NCBI GenBank assembly: GCA_017458805.1
Contig: JAFTAC010000285.1
Coordinates: 1-17,304 of the forward strand
Source: Victivallales bacterium
Lineage (GTDB): Bacteria; Verrucomicrobiota; Lentisphaeria; Oligosphaerales; Oligosphaeraceae
DNA length: 17,304 nucleotides
Direction of reading: 5' to 3'
Below the pieces are notes generated by a model. That model did not search any database. It was not told where the DNA came from and saw nothing but the letters and a program-made list of their open reading frames with translations. Position 1 is the first letter of the stretch; the number at the start of each line of letters is the position of its first letter. A program made the translations under genes and the position numbers. Of this stretch, positions 6,671 to 15,912 are shown in pieces.

Positions 6671-9466
6671 TTAAATCGGTCTTCCTCCAGCATCGATGGC
6701 CTTGCGTTCCCTTTCGGTGATGGTCATGCCAATGCGCTTGGCAAGCTGCTCTAACCTCCATTCAGGAGCTTGCACGAAGTTTCTGCGCCCAAGGTAGTCG
6801 AGCAGCAAGCGTTTCATATAGGCACCTGCGGGGTCGTTGGAATCGAGCTTTAGTCCGCAAACCATCAAGCGTCCTTGTCCGACGACAAACTCCGAGAGGA
6901 GCGATTTGCGCCGCACCAGCTTGAAGGAGGGAATCAGTTCGAGAATCGGTGAAAACGGTGGCATCTCCGCATCGTTGACCAGCGAGGTGCAGCCATCCAT
7001 CATCGGGAAGAACTGCCAGTCGGCAAATCCGTTGTTGGAGAAGCGGTTCCAAATTGGATGGGCGTGAAACACCGTTCCAGCATGCCCCAGCGAACGTCCT
7101 GACGTATGCGTACGGAAGCTTTCGTGCTCCGTTGCGGCGGGGAAACCGCCCGTCAGAAGCAATGCGCCGCCACACGCGATGAAATCTAACACTTCTTGCG
7201 TCAAGCTGTCGGAAACCTGCACCCCCACAGGCATGGAATCGTCAACTTTTGGGAAAAGCCAGATTTGCCACTTGTTGTCAATGGTCTGCCCGTTGAACTC
7301 CGCAGTAGCGTAAAGCATTGCGCAGCAGGATACTGAAATATCTGGCAGTTGGAAATCCAATGAAGCGAGTTTCGCAATGGTGCCCAACTCGACGTTCTTA
7401 AAGGAACATGTATCCTCTGCGATGACCTTGCCGTTTCCCAAAACAAAACACCAGTGGAGAACGCCCTGCCCTATTCGTTCCGTCCCGAAATGGGAGAGCG
7501 AGATGCTTTCTGTAAAGCGTGTGCCCGCAGTGCGGTTGCGGTATTTGCCAGCCGAGCAGAGCAGGATTGAAGGGCCATTGTACCGACGAACATCGGCGAT
7601 GGTTTCACCGTATTTCTCCTCGTAGAACTCGTTGAAGATGCCACAGGGATAGCCGATAAGATGCCAGTGGGTGTCGATGCCGCCAAGAAAGTCATAGCCT
7701 GTTATGCTGTCGCAACTTCGAATGTTCTCAAATAGCTGCTTACGAACCGAGGCGATGAAGCGGCAGTTGTTTCGGTAGTATTTGCGGGCATACTGGTAAA
7801 CGCCATGGCGGCGCATGTTGTCGCGGGCCGCTTCAAACATGTCAGTGCCGATGAAAGTGCCGCGATAGCGCGACTCCAGAGAGAAGTCCAGATAGCCTCC
7901 CAAGATGCCTGTTTCGTGGGAGAGGCAGGGGCGGCCATAAATGGCACGCTGGCGGTCAACGACCTCCGCGCTTGGGAACTGGTCGTGGTTGTAGCTGAAA
8001 CAGCCTCCAAGACAGCCGAATGCATCTGAAAACTCCCTGACTGCGGCCAGACGCTGCGGGTCATACGTGACGGGCTCGTGCAAGAGTTTCTGCTCTGGTT
8101 TGAACTCGTATTCAATGCCACGCATCGCCTCCTGCGGATTGAAAAGCATGCCAGGAGCCATTTTGTGAAGCAGATCCACCAGTTTTTTCAGGCGTGCAAT
8201 GGCGGATTCGTCAATGATTTTCTCGTTGCCCTCGCATAGCAGCACGGCGCAGGGATGACGGCGTATCTGGCGGATGATGGCCTCTGCCTCGGGGAAACTC
8301 CACACTACGGGCAGCTCTGTCTGGACATAGATGCCCAATTCGTCGCATGCTTCATAGAATGCTTCTGGGGGGCACCAGGTATGGCAGCGAATGAAGTTGA
8401 AATTGGCACGGCGCAATACCCCCAAATCATGCAGGTATTTGGCCTTGTCCCAGTGCGGATTGGTGGTTTCAGCAAAATAGCAGTGCTCCGTTACGCCGCA
8501 GAAATAGCGGGGGATGCCATTGACAAGGATGCGCTTGTCGGTTATGGCAAGACTTCGCCAGCCCCACTTGCGTGATGCAGTGTCCATTATTGTATCACCC
8601 TTTTCCAGAGAGAGTTCCAGCTTAAAGAGTGTGGGGGAATCATCGCTCCAGCAACTGGGCACCCCTTCTGTGAAGAAATCAATGCAATCATCTGCAAGTG
8701 AGATTGTTCCAGATGCGATAGCCTTGCATCCATCCAACACCTTCCATTTAAGCTGGCACCCTGCCCCGCCTTTCGTCTCCACATGCCAGTGGGGTCTTGT
8801 CTCCTCGCAGGAGACAAACCAGTCGGAGAAACATGCTTTTCGGGTGATTTTCAGGGAGACGCCGCAGGCTATGCCAGCGCGTTCGGACTGGTAGCCCTGA
8901 ACGGCTAGGCCGCGATGCTGTCCTGGACGTGCGCCGACAGCCTGTCCGTCGTGGCTGCCATCCACGCGATGGTAGGCGCCACCGTCATCATGGCAGTTGC
9001 TGACAACTAGTATTATCTCGTTTTCCTCGTTGGGCTTCAGAAGGTTGGAGATGTCGAAATCCGTTGCGGTGGAATAGCCAGTGAACGAGCCAGCAAAGGT
9101 GCGGTTGCAGTAGAGCGCACAGCCCCATACGGCCGGACCGATGGTGAGGACGGCCTTGGGATTGTCTGGGAGATTTGGCTGTATCACCTTGCGATAGAAG
9201 CCCGTGCCAATGAGAAAAGAACTGGCGGCGTGCGGGGTCAGCGTCGCCCCCATGGGGAAGTGGGGCTTGCGGTAGTCGGGGTTGAAGCGTGCCGTCAGCC
9301 CGAAGAAATCCTCTTCGTCGAAGAGTTCATAGTGGTCGTCCCAATAGCCAGGAGTGACCATTTTCCCTGTAAACATCTTTGCTTCAGGGAGATTGGACTC
9401 TTCAGGAATAAATGGCTGGGGGGAATAGTAAAAATCCCATGTGCCGTCTAGGCTAAGTTTCGTCAT
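6671..9466 (-). CDS. Glycoside hydrolase family 2-like enzyme with C-terminal glutamine-amidotransferase-like domain
   Basis: The protein has 931 residues. The N-terminus (LDGTWDFYY, residues 5-13) is the usual opening of the GH2 jelly-roll sugar-binding domain, followed by an immunoglobulin-like region. A TIM barrel begins around residue 290. Its proposed acid/base is E415 in CEGNEKI and its proposed nucleophile is E518 in LSHETG; the 103-residue gap suits GH2 retaining enzymes. The last about 190 residues, including CGGALLLTGG near 769 and FADWQFFPMM near 817, look like the Rossmann-type GATase-1/ThuA-like module attached to some bacterial glycosidases. No signal peptide is seen. The substrate could be a beta-galactoside, beta-glucuronide or beta-mannoside and cannot be decided here. 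The start lies 18 bp after the SNF2 stop without a clear Shine-Dalgarno site. With the GH106-like gene downstream it may process a branched, rhamnose-containing glycan. Confidence 0.82.
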   Translation of the reverse strand: MTKLSLDGTWDFYYSPQPFIPEESNLPEAKMFTGKMVTPGYWDDHYELFDEEDFFGLTARFNPDYRKPHFPMGATLTPHAASSFLIGTGFYRKVIQPNLPDNPKAVLTIGPAVWGCALYCNRTFAGSFTGYSTATDFDISNLLKPNEENEIILVVSNCHDDGGAYHRVDGSHDGQAVGARPGQHRGLAVQGYQSERAGIACGVSLKITRKACFSDWFVSCEETRPHWHVETKGGAGCQLKWKVLDGCKAIASGTISLADDCIDFFTEGVPSCWSDDSPTLFKLELSLEKGDTIMDTASRKWGWRSLAITDKRILVNGIPRYFCGVTEHCYFAETTNPHWDKAKYLHDLGVLRRANFNFIRCHTWCPPEAFYEACDELGIYVQTELPVVWSFPEAEAIIRQIRRHPCAVLLCEGNEKIIDESAIARLKKLVDLLHKMAPGMLFNPQEAMRGIEYEFKPEQKLLHEPVTYDPQRLAAVREFSDAFGCLGGCFSYNHDQFPSAEVVDRQRAIYGRPCLSHETGILGGYLDFSLESRYRGTFIGTDMFEAARDNMRRHGVYQYARKYYRNNCRFIASVRKQLFENIRSCDSITGYDFLGGIDTHWHLIGYPCGIFNEFYEEKYGETIADVRRYNGPSILLCSAGKYRNRTAGTRFTESISLSHFGTERIGQGVLHWCFVLGNGKVIAEDTCSFKNVELGTIAKLASLDFQLPDISVSCCAMLYATAEFNGQTIDNKWQIWLFPKVDDSMPVGVQVSDSLTQEVLDFIACGGALLLTGGFPAATEHESFRTHTSGRSLGHAGTVFHAHPIWNRFSNNGFADWQFFPMMDGCTSLVNDAEMPPFSPILELIPSFKLVRRKSLLSEFVVGQGRLMVCGLKLDSNDPAGAYMKRLLLDYLGRRNFVQAPEWRLEQLAKRIGMTITERERKAIDAGGRPI

Positions 9467-9484
9467 GATAAGCAGAAAGAATGG

Positions 9485-12400
9485 TTAGTTTTTAAGGAGC
9501 CTGATGAGGTCGTCCTTTGTAATCTGGTTGAAGACATCGGTTCCTTGCAGGAGGTTTTCAGCCAGTTCCCGTTTGCTTTGATGAAGTTCGATGATTTTGG
9601 ATTCGATGGTGTTCTTGGCAATCAGGCGATAGATGGTGACAGGCTTGTCCTGGCCGATGCGGTAGGCTCTGTCGGAGGCCTGGTCTTCGACGGCTGGATT
9701 CCACCAGGGGTCCAGATGAATGACGTAGTCGGCTGCCGTCAGGTTCAGCCCCATTCCACCTGCCCGCAGACTGATGAGGAACACATCTCCCTTTCCACGC
9801 TGGAAGGCGTTTACCGCAACGGTACGTTCCTTGGCATTCATGTCGCCGTCCAAATACTGATAGGCTATGCCACGTTTCTGTATCTCATTCTCCACCAACT
9901 TCAAATGCTTGACGAACTGGCTGAACACAAGAATCTTGTGATGTGCCTGGAGCAATTCGTCCAGCAGTTCCAGGAAGGCCTCCATCTTGGAGCTGGGGAT
10001 GGGGATGCTGGGCGGCGGGTCAATCAGCTTGGAGTTGCAAACCGCCAGGCGCAGTTTTGTGATGGCGGCTATGACGCGAATGGGCAGGCGCCCGCTGTCA
10101 TCGTTGATGCGGTGAATCTCATCCAACAGCTCTGAACGCAGAGCCTCGTAGAAGGCACTTTCCTCCTCGGAGAGCGAAACCTGAAGAGAGATTTCAGTCT
10201 TTTGCGGCAGCTCTTGCAGGACTTCCCTCTTCAGGCGCCGCAGGATGAATGGCTTGACGATATTCGAGAGGCGTTCCAGTGCCTCCTTGTCTTTCTCTGC
10301 CTCAATGGGCACTGCAAAGCGCTCCTGGAAATGGGAGTGCGAATCCAGAAGCCCTGGATTGACAAAGTTGAAGATGGACCAGAGTTCATTCAGATTATTT
10401 TCCAGCGGAGTGCCAGTCGTCACCATGCGGAACTTCGCGTTCAAGTCAATGACCGCCTGTGCGCGCTTGGTGTTGTGGTTTTTGATGGCCTGGGCCTCAT
10501 CCAGCACAACACAGCGCCACTTCACAGCGCAGAAAGACTTCTCTTCACTTTGCAGAAGACCATAACTTGTTATCATCACCATATTAGGACCGAGGTCTTG
10601 GAAAAGTTCCGTGCGGTGAGTTCCACCGAACACGCACACATCGAGGGAGGGTGCGAAGCGCTCCAGTTCCGAAAGCCAGTTATTGCAGACGGAGGTCGGA
10701 GCCACCACCAGCATGGGTCCCTCTGATGCATAGCGCAGCATGAAAGCAATGACTTGGACGGTTTTGCCCAGGCCCATGTCATCGGCCAGGCAGGCACCGA
10801 CGCCCCAGGCGTCGAGGCGGCAGAGCCACTTGAAGCCCTCCAGCTGGTACGGACGCAGAGTGGCCAGAAGACCAATGGGGACTTCTGGTTCCAGCTTCAT
10901 GGCTTCTGCTATCTCATCGACTTTCTCATCCAGTTCCGCCAGTTCCCCGCTTGGGAGGGAATCCTGCAGCAGGCTCCTCATAAAGGGGGTCATGACCTTG
11001 GTGAAATGGAGGCTGTCATCGGAGATGGAGACGCTGGCGGCAATGCTTTCCAACTGCGAGCGGAAGGAATCCGCCAGCGCAAGCACCTGCCCGTCGTCTA
11101 GGACAATGTAGTTGCCGTGACGCTGCTTAAGCCCTTTCAGCATCTCCTTCATGGCCACCACCTGGCCATCGTCCAGAGTGACGCTTCCATCAAGGGAGAA
11201 GAGCCAGTCCCCTTCGGAACGGCAGTGGATGGATAGGTCGTTTTTCGTCAGTCTTCTGGAGGTTTTAAACCTTTTGTTGTCAGGCCAATAGACATGGATT
11301 TTATCCAGCATGCCCTGCAAGGCCAGCGAAAAGTCCAGGCAACTTTCGGTGTTTTCAAGTTCCCATGTGTAATCGCCCAGGGAAGTTGCATCCGCCAAGG
11401 TAGGGCACTCTTCAAGGAACTCCCTGACAGTCTGCCACTCAAGTTCGAAGTCCCGCACGATTCTGACGGGGATGCCCGCCTCGCAGATGACGCTTTCCAG
11501 TGGGCCTTCACCAGGCTGGAAAAGCTCCTTGCTGTTCGGGAATGGCATCAGGAACAGCTCCACCTTCATCCGCGTATCCATGGGATGAAGCCTGACATGA
11601 AGCTCGTTTGACGATGGCTTGCTTTTCAGGCCCGTGAACAGCAGGGACATCTCGGAGAAGAAGCTGATGTCCTGAACCATGGCACGGATGAAAGTCGTGA
11701 TGGATGATAGCGCATTTTCAGGCACAAAAAGACCCGCGCCGATTTCGGCCGCCATCAACGTCTGGCCCGCATCAAAGGCAAAGAGAAGCAGGTTGTCCTG
11801 TGCAGTATGCTTCACCACGACGCCTCCTGGCTGGATTTGAGGCGCAAATGCAATGGTGGCACCCTCATCCAGCATTCTCAGCCAGAACGAAGGCTCGCCA
11901 CGCAGGCACTCGAAGTGCTGGAAGGTACCCTCCCAGAAGAGAAGAGGATGGCCGATGGCTGTTTCCAGCGCACGGGGCGACGCGAAGGCGTTGCCTTTGA
12001 GCAGATGCCCCTCGGGCGTGTTCAATTCGTCGGCGAGGATATTGCAGATAAGCTGGTCTTGAAGCGTAAAGAAAGAGGGCCATTCGCGGTCTTGCGCGTA
12101 ACTGCGCAAATTGAACTGCTTGCCCTTGCTCCAGTCGCCGTGCTTCCCCAGTTTCTGCTCGACTGGTCGCATCGTTACAGGGAACTCGTCGTTCGGGTTA
12201 TAGGAGCAGAACCAGCAGAGGCGGCGATATTGGCTGTCCGATTTCTGCCCCTTGCTGATTTTGACAATGTTCCCCATTATGCGTTCCCAGACAGGACGTA
12301 CTTGCCAGCAGTTCACCACACCGCCAGCCGCACTTTGACGTGGTGATGGCTGGCGTTTTTGATAGTAGCTTTGAATGAAAAGGCAGTCGTCAAGCAGAAC

Positions 12401-13546
12401 AGGGTACTCGTCACGGCATTCTTCGACCAGTCGGAAAAAGAGGTCAGGCTTTTCCTCCTCAAGCCAGAAAAAGCCAACAGCCCTTAGGTAGTTCCCAAAC
12501 TCACAGCAGTCACGCCTGTATTCGTATGGCGCCTCGCTTTCCTTGCAGTCCTTGACGACCATTTTTTGAAGGCAGAAGAAGAGGTCTGCAAAGGCATCCC
12601 CCAGCAGAGGAATGCGCTTGCCGCCCTCCAGCAGGCGCATCGCGCGGGCACGATGCTCAGCCTTTCGGGTGGCCAGCAAGGCAAAAACCGCGTAAATGCC
12701 TGGAAACGATGAAAGGAACGCTTCAAGTTCCTGACGTTTAAGCCCTTTCAGCAACGTGAGATAGAGCTTCACAGCCTCGTCAATGTTCTTTGCCTGAAAT
12801 TGCCGCCATGCCTCTCGTGGCAGACGCATCTCGTCTGGCAGTTTCTGAAGCAGAGCATCCGCCTTCTCGAAATCGCCATTCATTAAATGGTAATCGGCCA
12901 GGGCAACTTGCGAGTTGATGGAGAGTTCCTTGACCTTCGCCTGGCAAACCTCTACGAAATGCCTCATCGGCAGGAGACACAACATCCCGTAGGGCAGGAA
13001 GTTGCAGCACAACATGTTCAGCATCCGAATGTCCATGTTCTCTATCCATGGACTTTGCAGATGGTAGCGAACAAAATCGAAAACCTGCCCTGGGTTGCAG
13101 AATACCTTCTTTTCATTGTAGATGACTTCGGCTTCCTTAAGGCATCTAAGAAGGCCATTCCAGTTGCCCGAATAGAAGAAATTGCGTATATCCCGTTTTT
13201 GCCCAAAGGGTTCAGGCATGGCCATGCGGTTGAGCGTCTTGGCCATAACCTCTGCCAGGGCAGGACGAGCCTGGATGGCCTCGAAGGCAAGTTCTTCGTT
13301 CTCCGCCTCGCTTGTCAAGGCGAAGCTGTTGTCGTTTGAAGAATAGGATATGCGACTCCCCAGCATCTCGTCCATGCGGACTGGAAGCATGAGATTTGGA
13401 TACTGCACCCCACTGAGGTTTGCAAAAGCCTCCACCATAACAGGATGCTTCATCAGACTCAAAAGGACATTCCGCTCGATTGGATACCTGTTCAGTGACA
13501 GCAAGGTCAATAATTCATGTTTAATATCTTCAATTAGATTGGGCAT
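9485..13546 (-). CDS. SNF2/HepA-family DEAD/DEAH-box ATPase with long N-terminal region
   Basis: This is a 1353-aa Swi2/Snf2-type ATPase. Such motors translocate on double-stranded DNA to remodel protein-DNA or RNA polymerase complexes rather than separating strands. Helicase lobe 1 carries Walker A DDMGLGKT with K928, motif II DEAQ at D1016-Q1019, and motif III TTGTPLENN. Lobe 2 carries KILVFSQFVKHL, SLRAGGMGLNLT and a motif VI ASDRAYRIGQDKPV near residue 1294. All core motifs look intact. The roughly 890 residues before the motor are unassigned. They contain helical, repeat-like segments at 1-400 and a Trp/Cys-rich segment (LCWFCSYNP). I see no SWIM-type CxC...CxH zinc site. The start follows the miaB stop by 13 bp with no Shine-Dalgarno site, suggesting coupling or read-through. 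No nuclease, methylase or other defence partner is adjacent, so a defence role is not supported. Confidence 0.9.
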   Translation of the reverse strand: MPNLIEDIKHELLTLLSLNRYPIERNVLLSLMKHPVMVEAFANLSGVQYPNLMLPVRMDEMLGSRISYSSNDNSFALTSEAENEELAFEAIQARPALAEVMAKTLNRMAMPEPFGQKRDIRNFFYSGNWNGLLRCLKEAEVIYNEKKVFCNPGQVFDFVRYHLQSPWIENMDIRMLNMLCCNFLPYGMLCLLPMRHFVEVCQAKVKELSINSQVALADYHLMNGDFEKADALLQKLPDEMRLPREAWRQFQAKNIDEAVKLYLTLLKGLKRQELEAFLSSFPGIYAVFALLATRKAEHRARAMRLLEGGKRIPLLGDAFADLFFCLQKMVVKDCKESEAPYEYRRDCCEFGNYLRAVGFFWLEEEKPDLFFRLVEECRDEYPVLLDDCLFIQSYYQKRQPSPRQSAAGGVVNCWQVRPVWERIMGNIVKISKGQKSDSQYRRLCWFCSYNPNDEFPVTMRPVEQKLGKHGDWSKGKQFNLRSYAQDREWPSFFTLQDQLICNILADELNTPEGHLLKGNAFASPRALETAIGHPLLFWEGTFQHFECLRGEPSFWLRMLDEGATIAFAPQIQPGGVVVKHTAQDNLLLFAFDAGQTLMAAEIGAGLFVPENALSSITTFIRAMVQDISFFSEMSLLFTGLKSKPSSNELHVRLHPMDTRMKVELFLMPFPNSKELFQPGEGPLESVICEAGIPVRIVRDFELEWQTVREFLEECPTLADATSLGDYTWELENTESCLDFSLALQGMLDKIHVYWPDNKRFKTSRRLTKNDLSIHCRSEGDWLFSLDGSVTLDDGQVVAMKEMLKGLKQRHGNYIVLDDGQVLALADSFRSQLESIAASVSISDDSLHFTKVMTPFMRSLLQDSLPSGELAELDEKVDEIAEAMKLEPEVPIGLLATLRPYQLEGFKWLCRLDAWGVGACLADDMGLGKTVQVIAFMLRYASEGPMLVVAPTSVCNNWLSELERFAPSLDVCVFGGTHRTELFQDLGPNMVMITSYGLLQSEEKSFCAVKWRCVVLDEAQAIKNHNTKRAQAVIDLNAKFRMVTTGTPLENNLNELWSIFNFVNPGLLDSHSHFQERFAVPIEAEKDKEALERLSNIVKPFILRRLKREVLQELPQKTEISLQVSLSEEESAFYEALRSELLDEIHRINDDSGRLPIRVIAAITKLRLAVCNSKLIDPPPSIPIPSSKMEAFLELLDELLQAHHKILVFSQFVKHLKLVENEIQKRGIAYQYLDGDMNAKERTVAVNAFQRGKGDVFLISLRAGGMGLNLTAADYVIHLDPWWNPAVEDQASDRAYRIGQDKPVTIYRLIAKNTIESKIIELHQSKRELAENLLQGTDVFNQITKDDLIRLLKN

Positions 13547-13559
13547 AACTTGTTTTATA

Positions 13560-14900
13560 TCAGAAAATAATCTCCCCCGACAACGAATTGGCTGAGCACC
13601 TCGTTATCTTCAGGTTTACCATGTCTCCCTCTGCCAGGCCAGGCACGGGCGGGAAATTGCAGGTTTTGTTCAAATCCGTGCGGCCTGTCCATCTCTCCTT
13701 GTTCCGTTTGCTGACGCCTTCCACCAGCACGGGAAGCACACGTCCCTTGAACTGCTGGTTGCGCTTCTCCGCATATTCCTCCAAGTCAGCCAATAGAATC
13801 TGATTGCGTTCGTGCTTCACCTCGTCTGGCACGTCATCTGGCATCGTCTCCGCCGAGCGCGTTCCCGCGCGTGGCGAATAGCGGAAGATATAGGCCATGT
13901 CGAAACCAACCGCCTTCATTACCGTGCGCGTTGCATCGAAATCCTCTTGTGTCTCGCTTGAGAAACCGACGATAACATCCGTTGAAAAAGCCACTTCGGG
14001 CAACTTTGACTTGATGGCATCCACACGTTTGAGGAACTCCTCCGCCGTATAGCCCCTGTGCATCAGGCGCAACATGCGGTCGGAACCCGATTGCAGGGGG
14101 ACGTGAAAGGACTTGCAAACCTTTGGCAAGGAGCAAATTGCATCAATAAACCGTTCGTTCATAAAACGCACATGGGGCGATGTGAAGCGGATGCGCTCAA
14201 TGCCAGGGATTCCATTGACAGCCTCCAGAAGCTCTGCAAATGGGCTGATTTCAGGTGTGTAGGTGCCATTCTCACGAGCCTCCACCAGTCCATACGCCGT
14301 GATATTCTGCCCCAGAAGCAGAATCTCCTTGGTGCCTTTTTCAGCCAGCATGGTGATTTCATCGACAATGGCGGGGATTTCACGGCTGCGTTCGCGCCCG
14401 CGCGTGTAGGGCACGATGCAATAGGTGCAGAACTGGTTGCAGCCACGCATGACCGAGGTCATCGCGCAGACTCCACCAGGCTTGTGGCCAGGACACTCGT
14501 GATAAACAGGTTCGCCCTGCCCCAGCTCCGCCAGATGGCGTTTGCCTTCTAGCGCCTTCGCTATCATGTCAGGCACCTGGTGGAGCTGCTCCGTCCCAGC
14601 GACAAAGCTCAGGTGCGGAATCAGCTCGAAGAGCTTTTCCCCACGGTTCTGTGCCATGCATCCGATGATGCCGATGACAAGGTCTGGCTTGTCTGCAAGA
14701 AGACGCTTGAGCAGTCCTGCCTTGCCGATGGCCTTGCGCTCCGCCTGGTCACGCACGCTGCATGTGTTGAGGATGATGATGTCGGCGTCTTCTTCGCGGA
14801 AGGTCTCCGTGTAGCCCAGTGAATCGAGGAGGCAGGCCAGGGCCTCGCTCTCCCTCTCATTCATCTGGCAACCGTATGTCTTGATATAGAATCGAATCAT
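13560..14900 (-). CDS. miaB: MiaB, tRNA-2-methylthio-N6-dimethylallyladenosine synthase
   Basis: MiaB is a radical SAM methylthiotransferase that converts i6A37 to ms2i6A37 in tRNAs reading UNN codons. With the ATG at 14900 the product has 446 residues, normal for the family. The N-terminal UPF0004 domain has its auxiliary-cluster cysteines at C11 (KTYGCQMNE), C47 (NTCSVR) and C81 (GCMAQN). The radical SAM CxxxCxxC is C154/C158/C161, in GCNQFCTYCIVPYTRGRER. A TRAM RNA-binding domain closes the protein after about residue 380. The C11 context and NTCSVR favour MiaB over the paralogues RimO and MtaB. A longer reading from 14933 adds 11 atypical residues and overlaps the upstream gene, so I prefer 14900, 10 bp after that gene's stop. 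No clear Shine-Dalgarno site is present; coupling to the U32 pair is likely. Confidence 0.95.
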   Translation of the reverse strand: MIRFYIKTYGCQMNERESEALACLLDSLGYTETFREEDADIIILNTCSVRDQAERKAIGKAGLLKRLLADKPDLVIGIIGCMAQNRGEKLFELIPHLSFVAGTEQLHQVPDMIAKALEGKRHLAELGQGEPVYHECPGHKPGGVCAMTSVMRGCNQFCTYCIVPYTRGRERSREIPAIVDEITMLAEKGTKEILLLGQNITAYGLVEARENGTYTPEISPFAELLEAVNGIPGIERIRFTSPHVRFMNERFIDAICSLPKVCKSFHVPLQSGSDRMLRLMHRGYTAEEFLKRVDAIKSKLPEVAFSTDVIVGFSSETQEDFDATRTVMKAVGFDMAYIFRYSPRAGTRSAETMPDDVPDEVKHERNQILLADLEEYAEKRNQQFKGRVLPVLVEGVSKRNKERWTGRTDLNKTCNFPPVPGLAEGDMVNLKITRCSANSLSGEIIF

Positions 14901-14910
14901 AAATAAAGAG

Positions 14911-15912
14911 TTACATCGGAATATAAGGCTCAAAAATCAGCCTTTCGTAGGGGATTTTGCCCTCAAAATAGGGTTCGCTATATTCCGTGTGGAAAATCAT
15001 CAAGGCTGTTCCGCGCTGTATGAGGGGAATGTCCAGAGGTGGAATGGCGGGGCTGCAATTGTACTTCTGGCAGGGGCGCGGGCAAGGCTCCTCGGTGACC
15101 TGGAAGGCACGGTAGGGATTGGTCGTGCCCGACGTGGGGCAATTGCGCGCCGTGGCGATGAAGCCCCAGGGATAGTAGTAGCCAAGCGTCATCCCCCAGC
15201 CGTCTTCGGGGCGTTTCGTGCCCTGGGGCACGATGTCCAAATCCACGTTCTCCACCCCCATTTCATGGAGCCTCTCCACGTATTCAGGGTTGTTCAGGCT
15301 GATGTCCGCGTAGGCAGCAATCTGGTTCTTCTGGACCTCCTCCAGCGGCGTCTGGATGTCCGTGTAGAGGGTGGGCAATTCATTCGGCGCATAGACGAAC
15401 ATGTTGAGGCGGGTCTGCTTGTTGAGGATGCGTCCAAGCACAGGCTTGAAGCCTGGGTAGTCACGGCGCAGAATGCGCAGCACCCCCCAGTCGTTGAAGA
15501 CGACCTCGGCTCCTTCCGCCTCGGCCCCGACCTCCTTGAGCTTCTCCAGATTGCGCTTGACCTTCTCCATGCCCGCGTTGGTCAGATAGCCGCCCGTGAC
15601 ATACGTGTAGTTCCAGCCCAACTGCTTGGAGTAGTAGTAGGACTGCTCGATTTCATTCGGTCCAGGGATCAGGTTCTGGCAGAACTCCTGCCCGAAGTAG
15701 AGGCGTGAGAACTCAAGCCCCTGCTGAAACAGCTTGTCCAGCCAGGTCAGCGCATTGGTATTGGCGACATATTCAGCCTGGTTTGGGTCCATCGGAAAGA
15801 GAACGGCGGCCAGGCCAGACTGTACTTTCTGGATATCAACATAGCGCAGAGAGTCTTCCATCTCGTTGAGGCGCTTCATGTTCGGGAAATAGATGGCAAG
15901 TTCGAGTTCCAT
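14911..15912 (-). CDS. U32-family protein, UbiV-like (putative [4Fe-4S])
   Basis: I assign this 333-aa protein to the peptidase U32 superfamily by remote similarity. Members studied so far (UbiU, UbiV, TrhP, RlhA) are iron-sulfur proteins in oxygen-independent hydroxylation, not proven proteases. Family-like blocks are YFGQEFCQN at 72-80, which parallels the YLGE..CSK segment of UbiV, and VVFNDWGVLRIL at 137-148 with GRILNKQTR at 160-168, a typical U32 barrel strand and loop. The cysteines C78, C258, C277 and C281 reproduce the UbiV pattern of one early Cys, one mid Cys, then CxxxC; C286 is extra. Relative to UbiV the first Cys sits about 40 residues later, so the N-terminus is extended. The ATG abuts the stop of the upstream U32 gene with no gap and has a perfect AGGAGG 8 nt upstream. 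A heterodimer with that product is inferred. The target is unknown. Confidence 0.72.
   Translation of the reverse strand: MELELAIYFPNMKRLNEMEDSLRYVDIQKVQSGLAAVLFPMDPNQAEYVANTNALTWLDKLFQQGLEFSRLYFGQEFCQNLIPGPNEIEQSYYYSKQLGWNYTYVTGGYLTNAGMEKVKRNLEKLKEVGAEAEGAEVVFNDWGVLRILRRDYPGFKPVLGRILNKQTRLNMFVYAPNELPTLYTDIQTPLEEVQKNQIAAYADISLNNPEYVERLHEMGVENVDLDIVPQGTKRPEDGWGMTLGYYYPWGFIATARNCPTSGTTNPYRAFQVTEEPCPRPCQKYNCSPAIPPLDIPLIQRGTALMIFHTEYSEPYFEGKIPYERLIFEPYIPM

Noticed and set aside
6526..6761. Short open frames on both strands through the 33-bp repeats, with an 11-aa periodic peptide
   Set aside because: Openness follows from 33 being a multiple of three. The frames run into the GH2 3' end antisense or out of frame, and there is no ribosome-binding site or homology.
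9485..13546. SNF2 gene as part of a phage-defence system
   Set aside because: No methylase, nuclease, phospholipase-D-like or other partner gene is adjacent; the neighbours are housekeeping and carbohydrate genes.
14901..14933. Earlier MiaB start at 14933
   Set aside because: The 11 added residues do not fit the family N-terminus and would overlap the upstream coding region; the ATG at 14900 gives a normal MiaB beginning.
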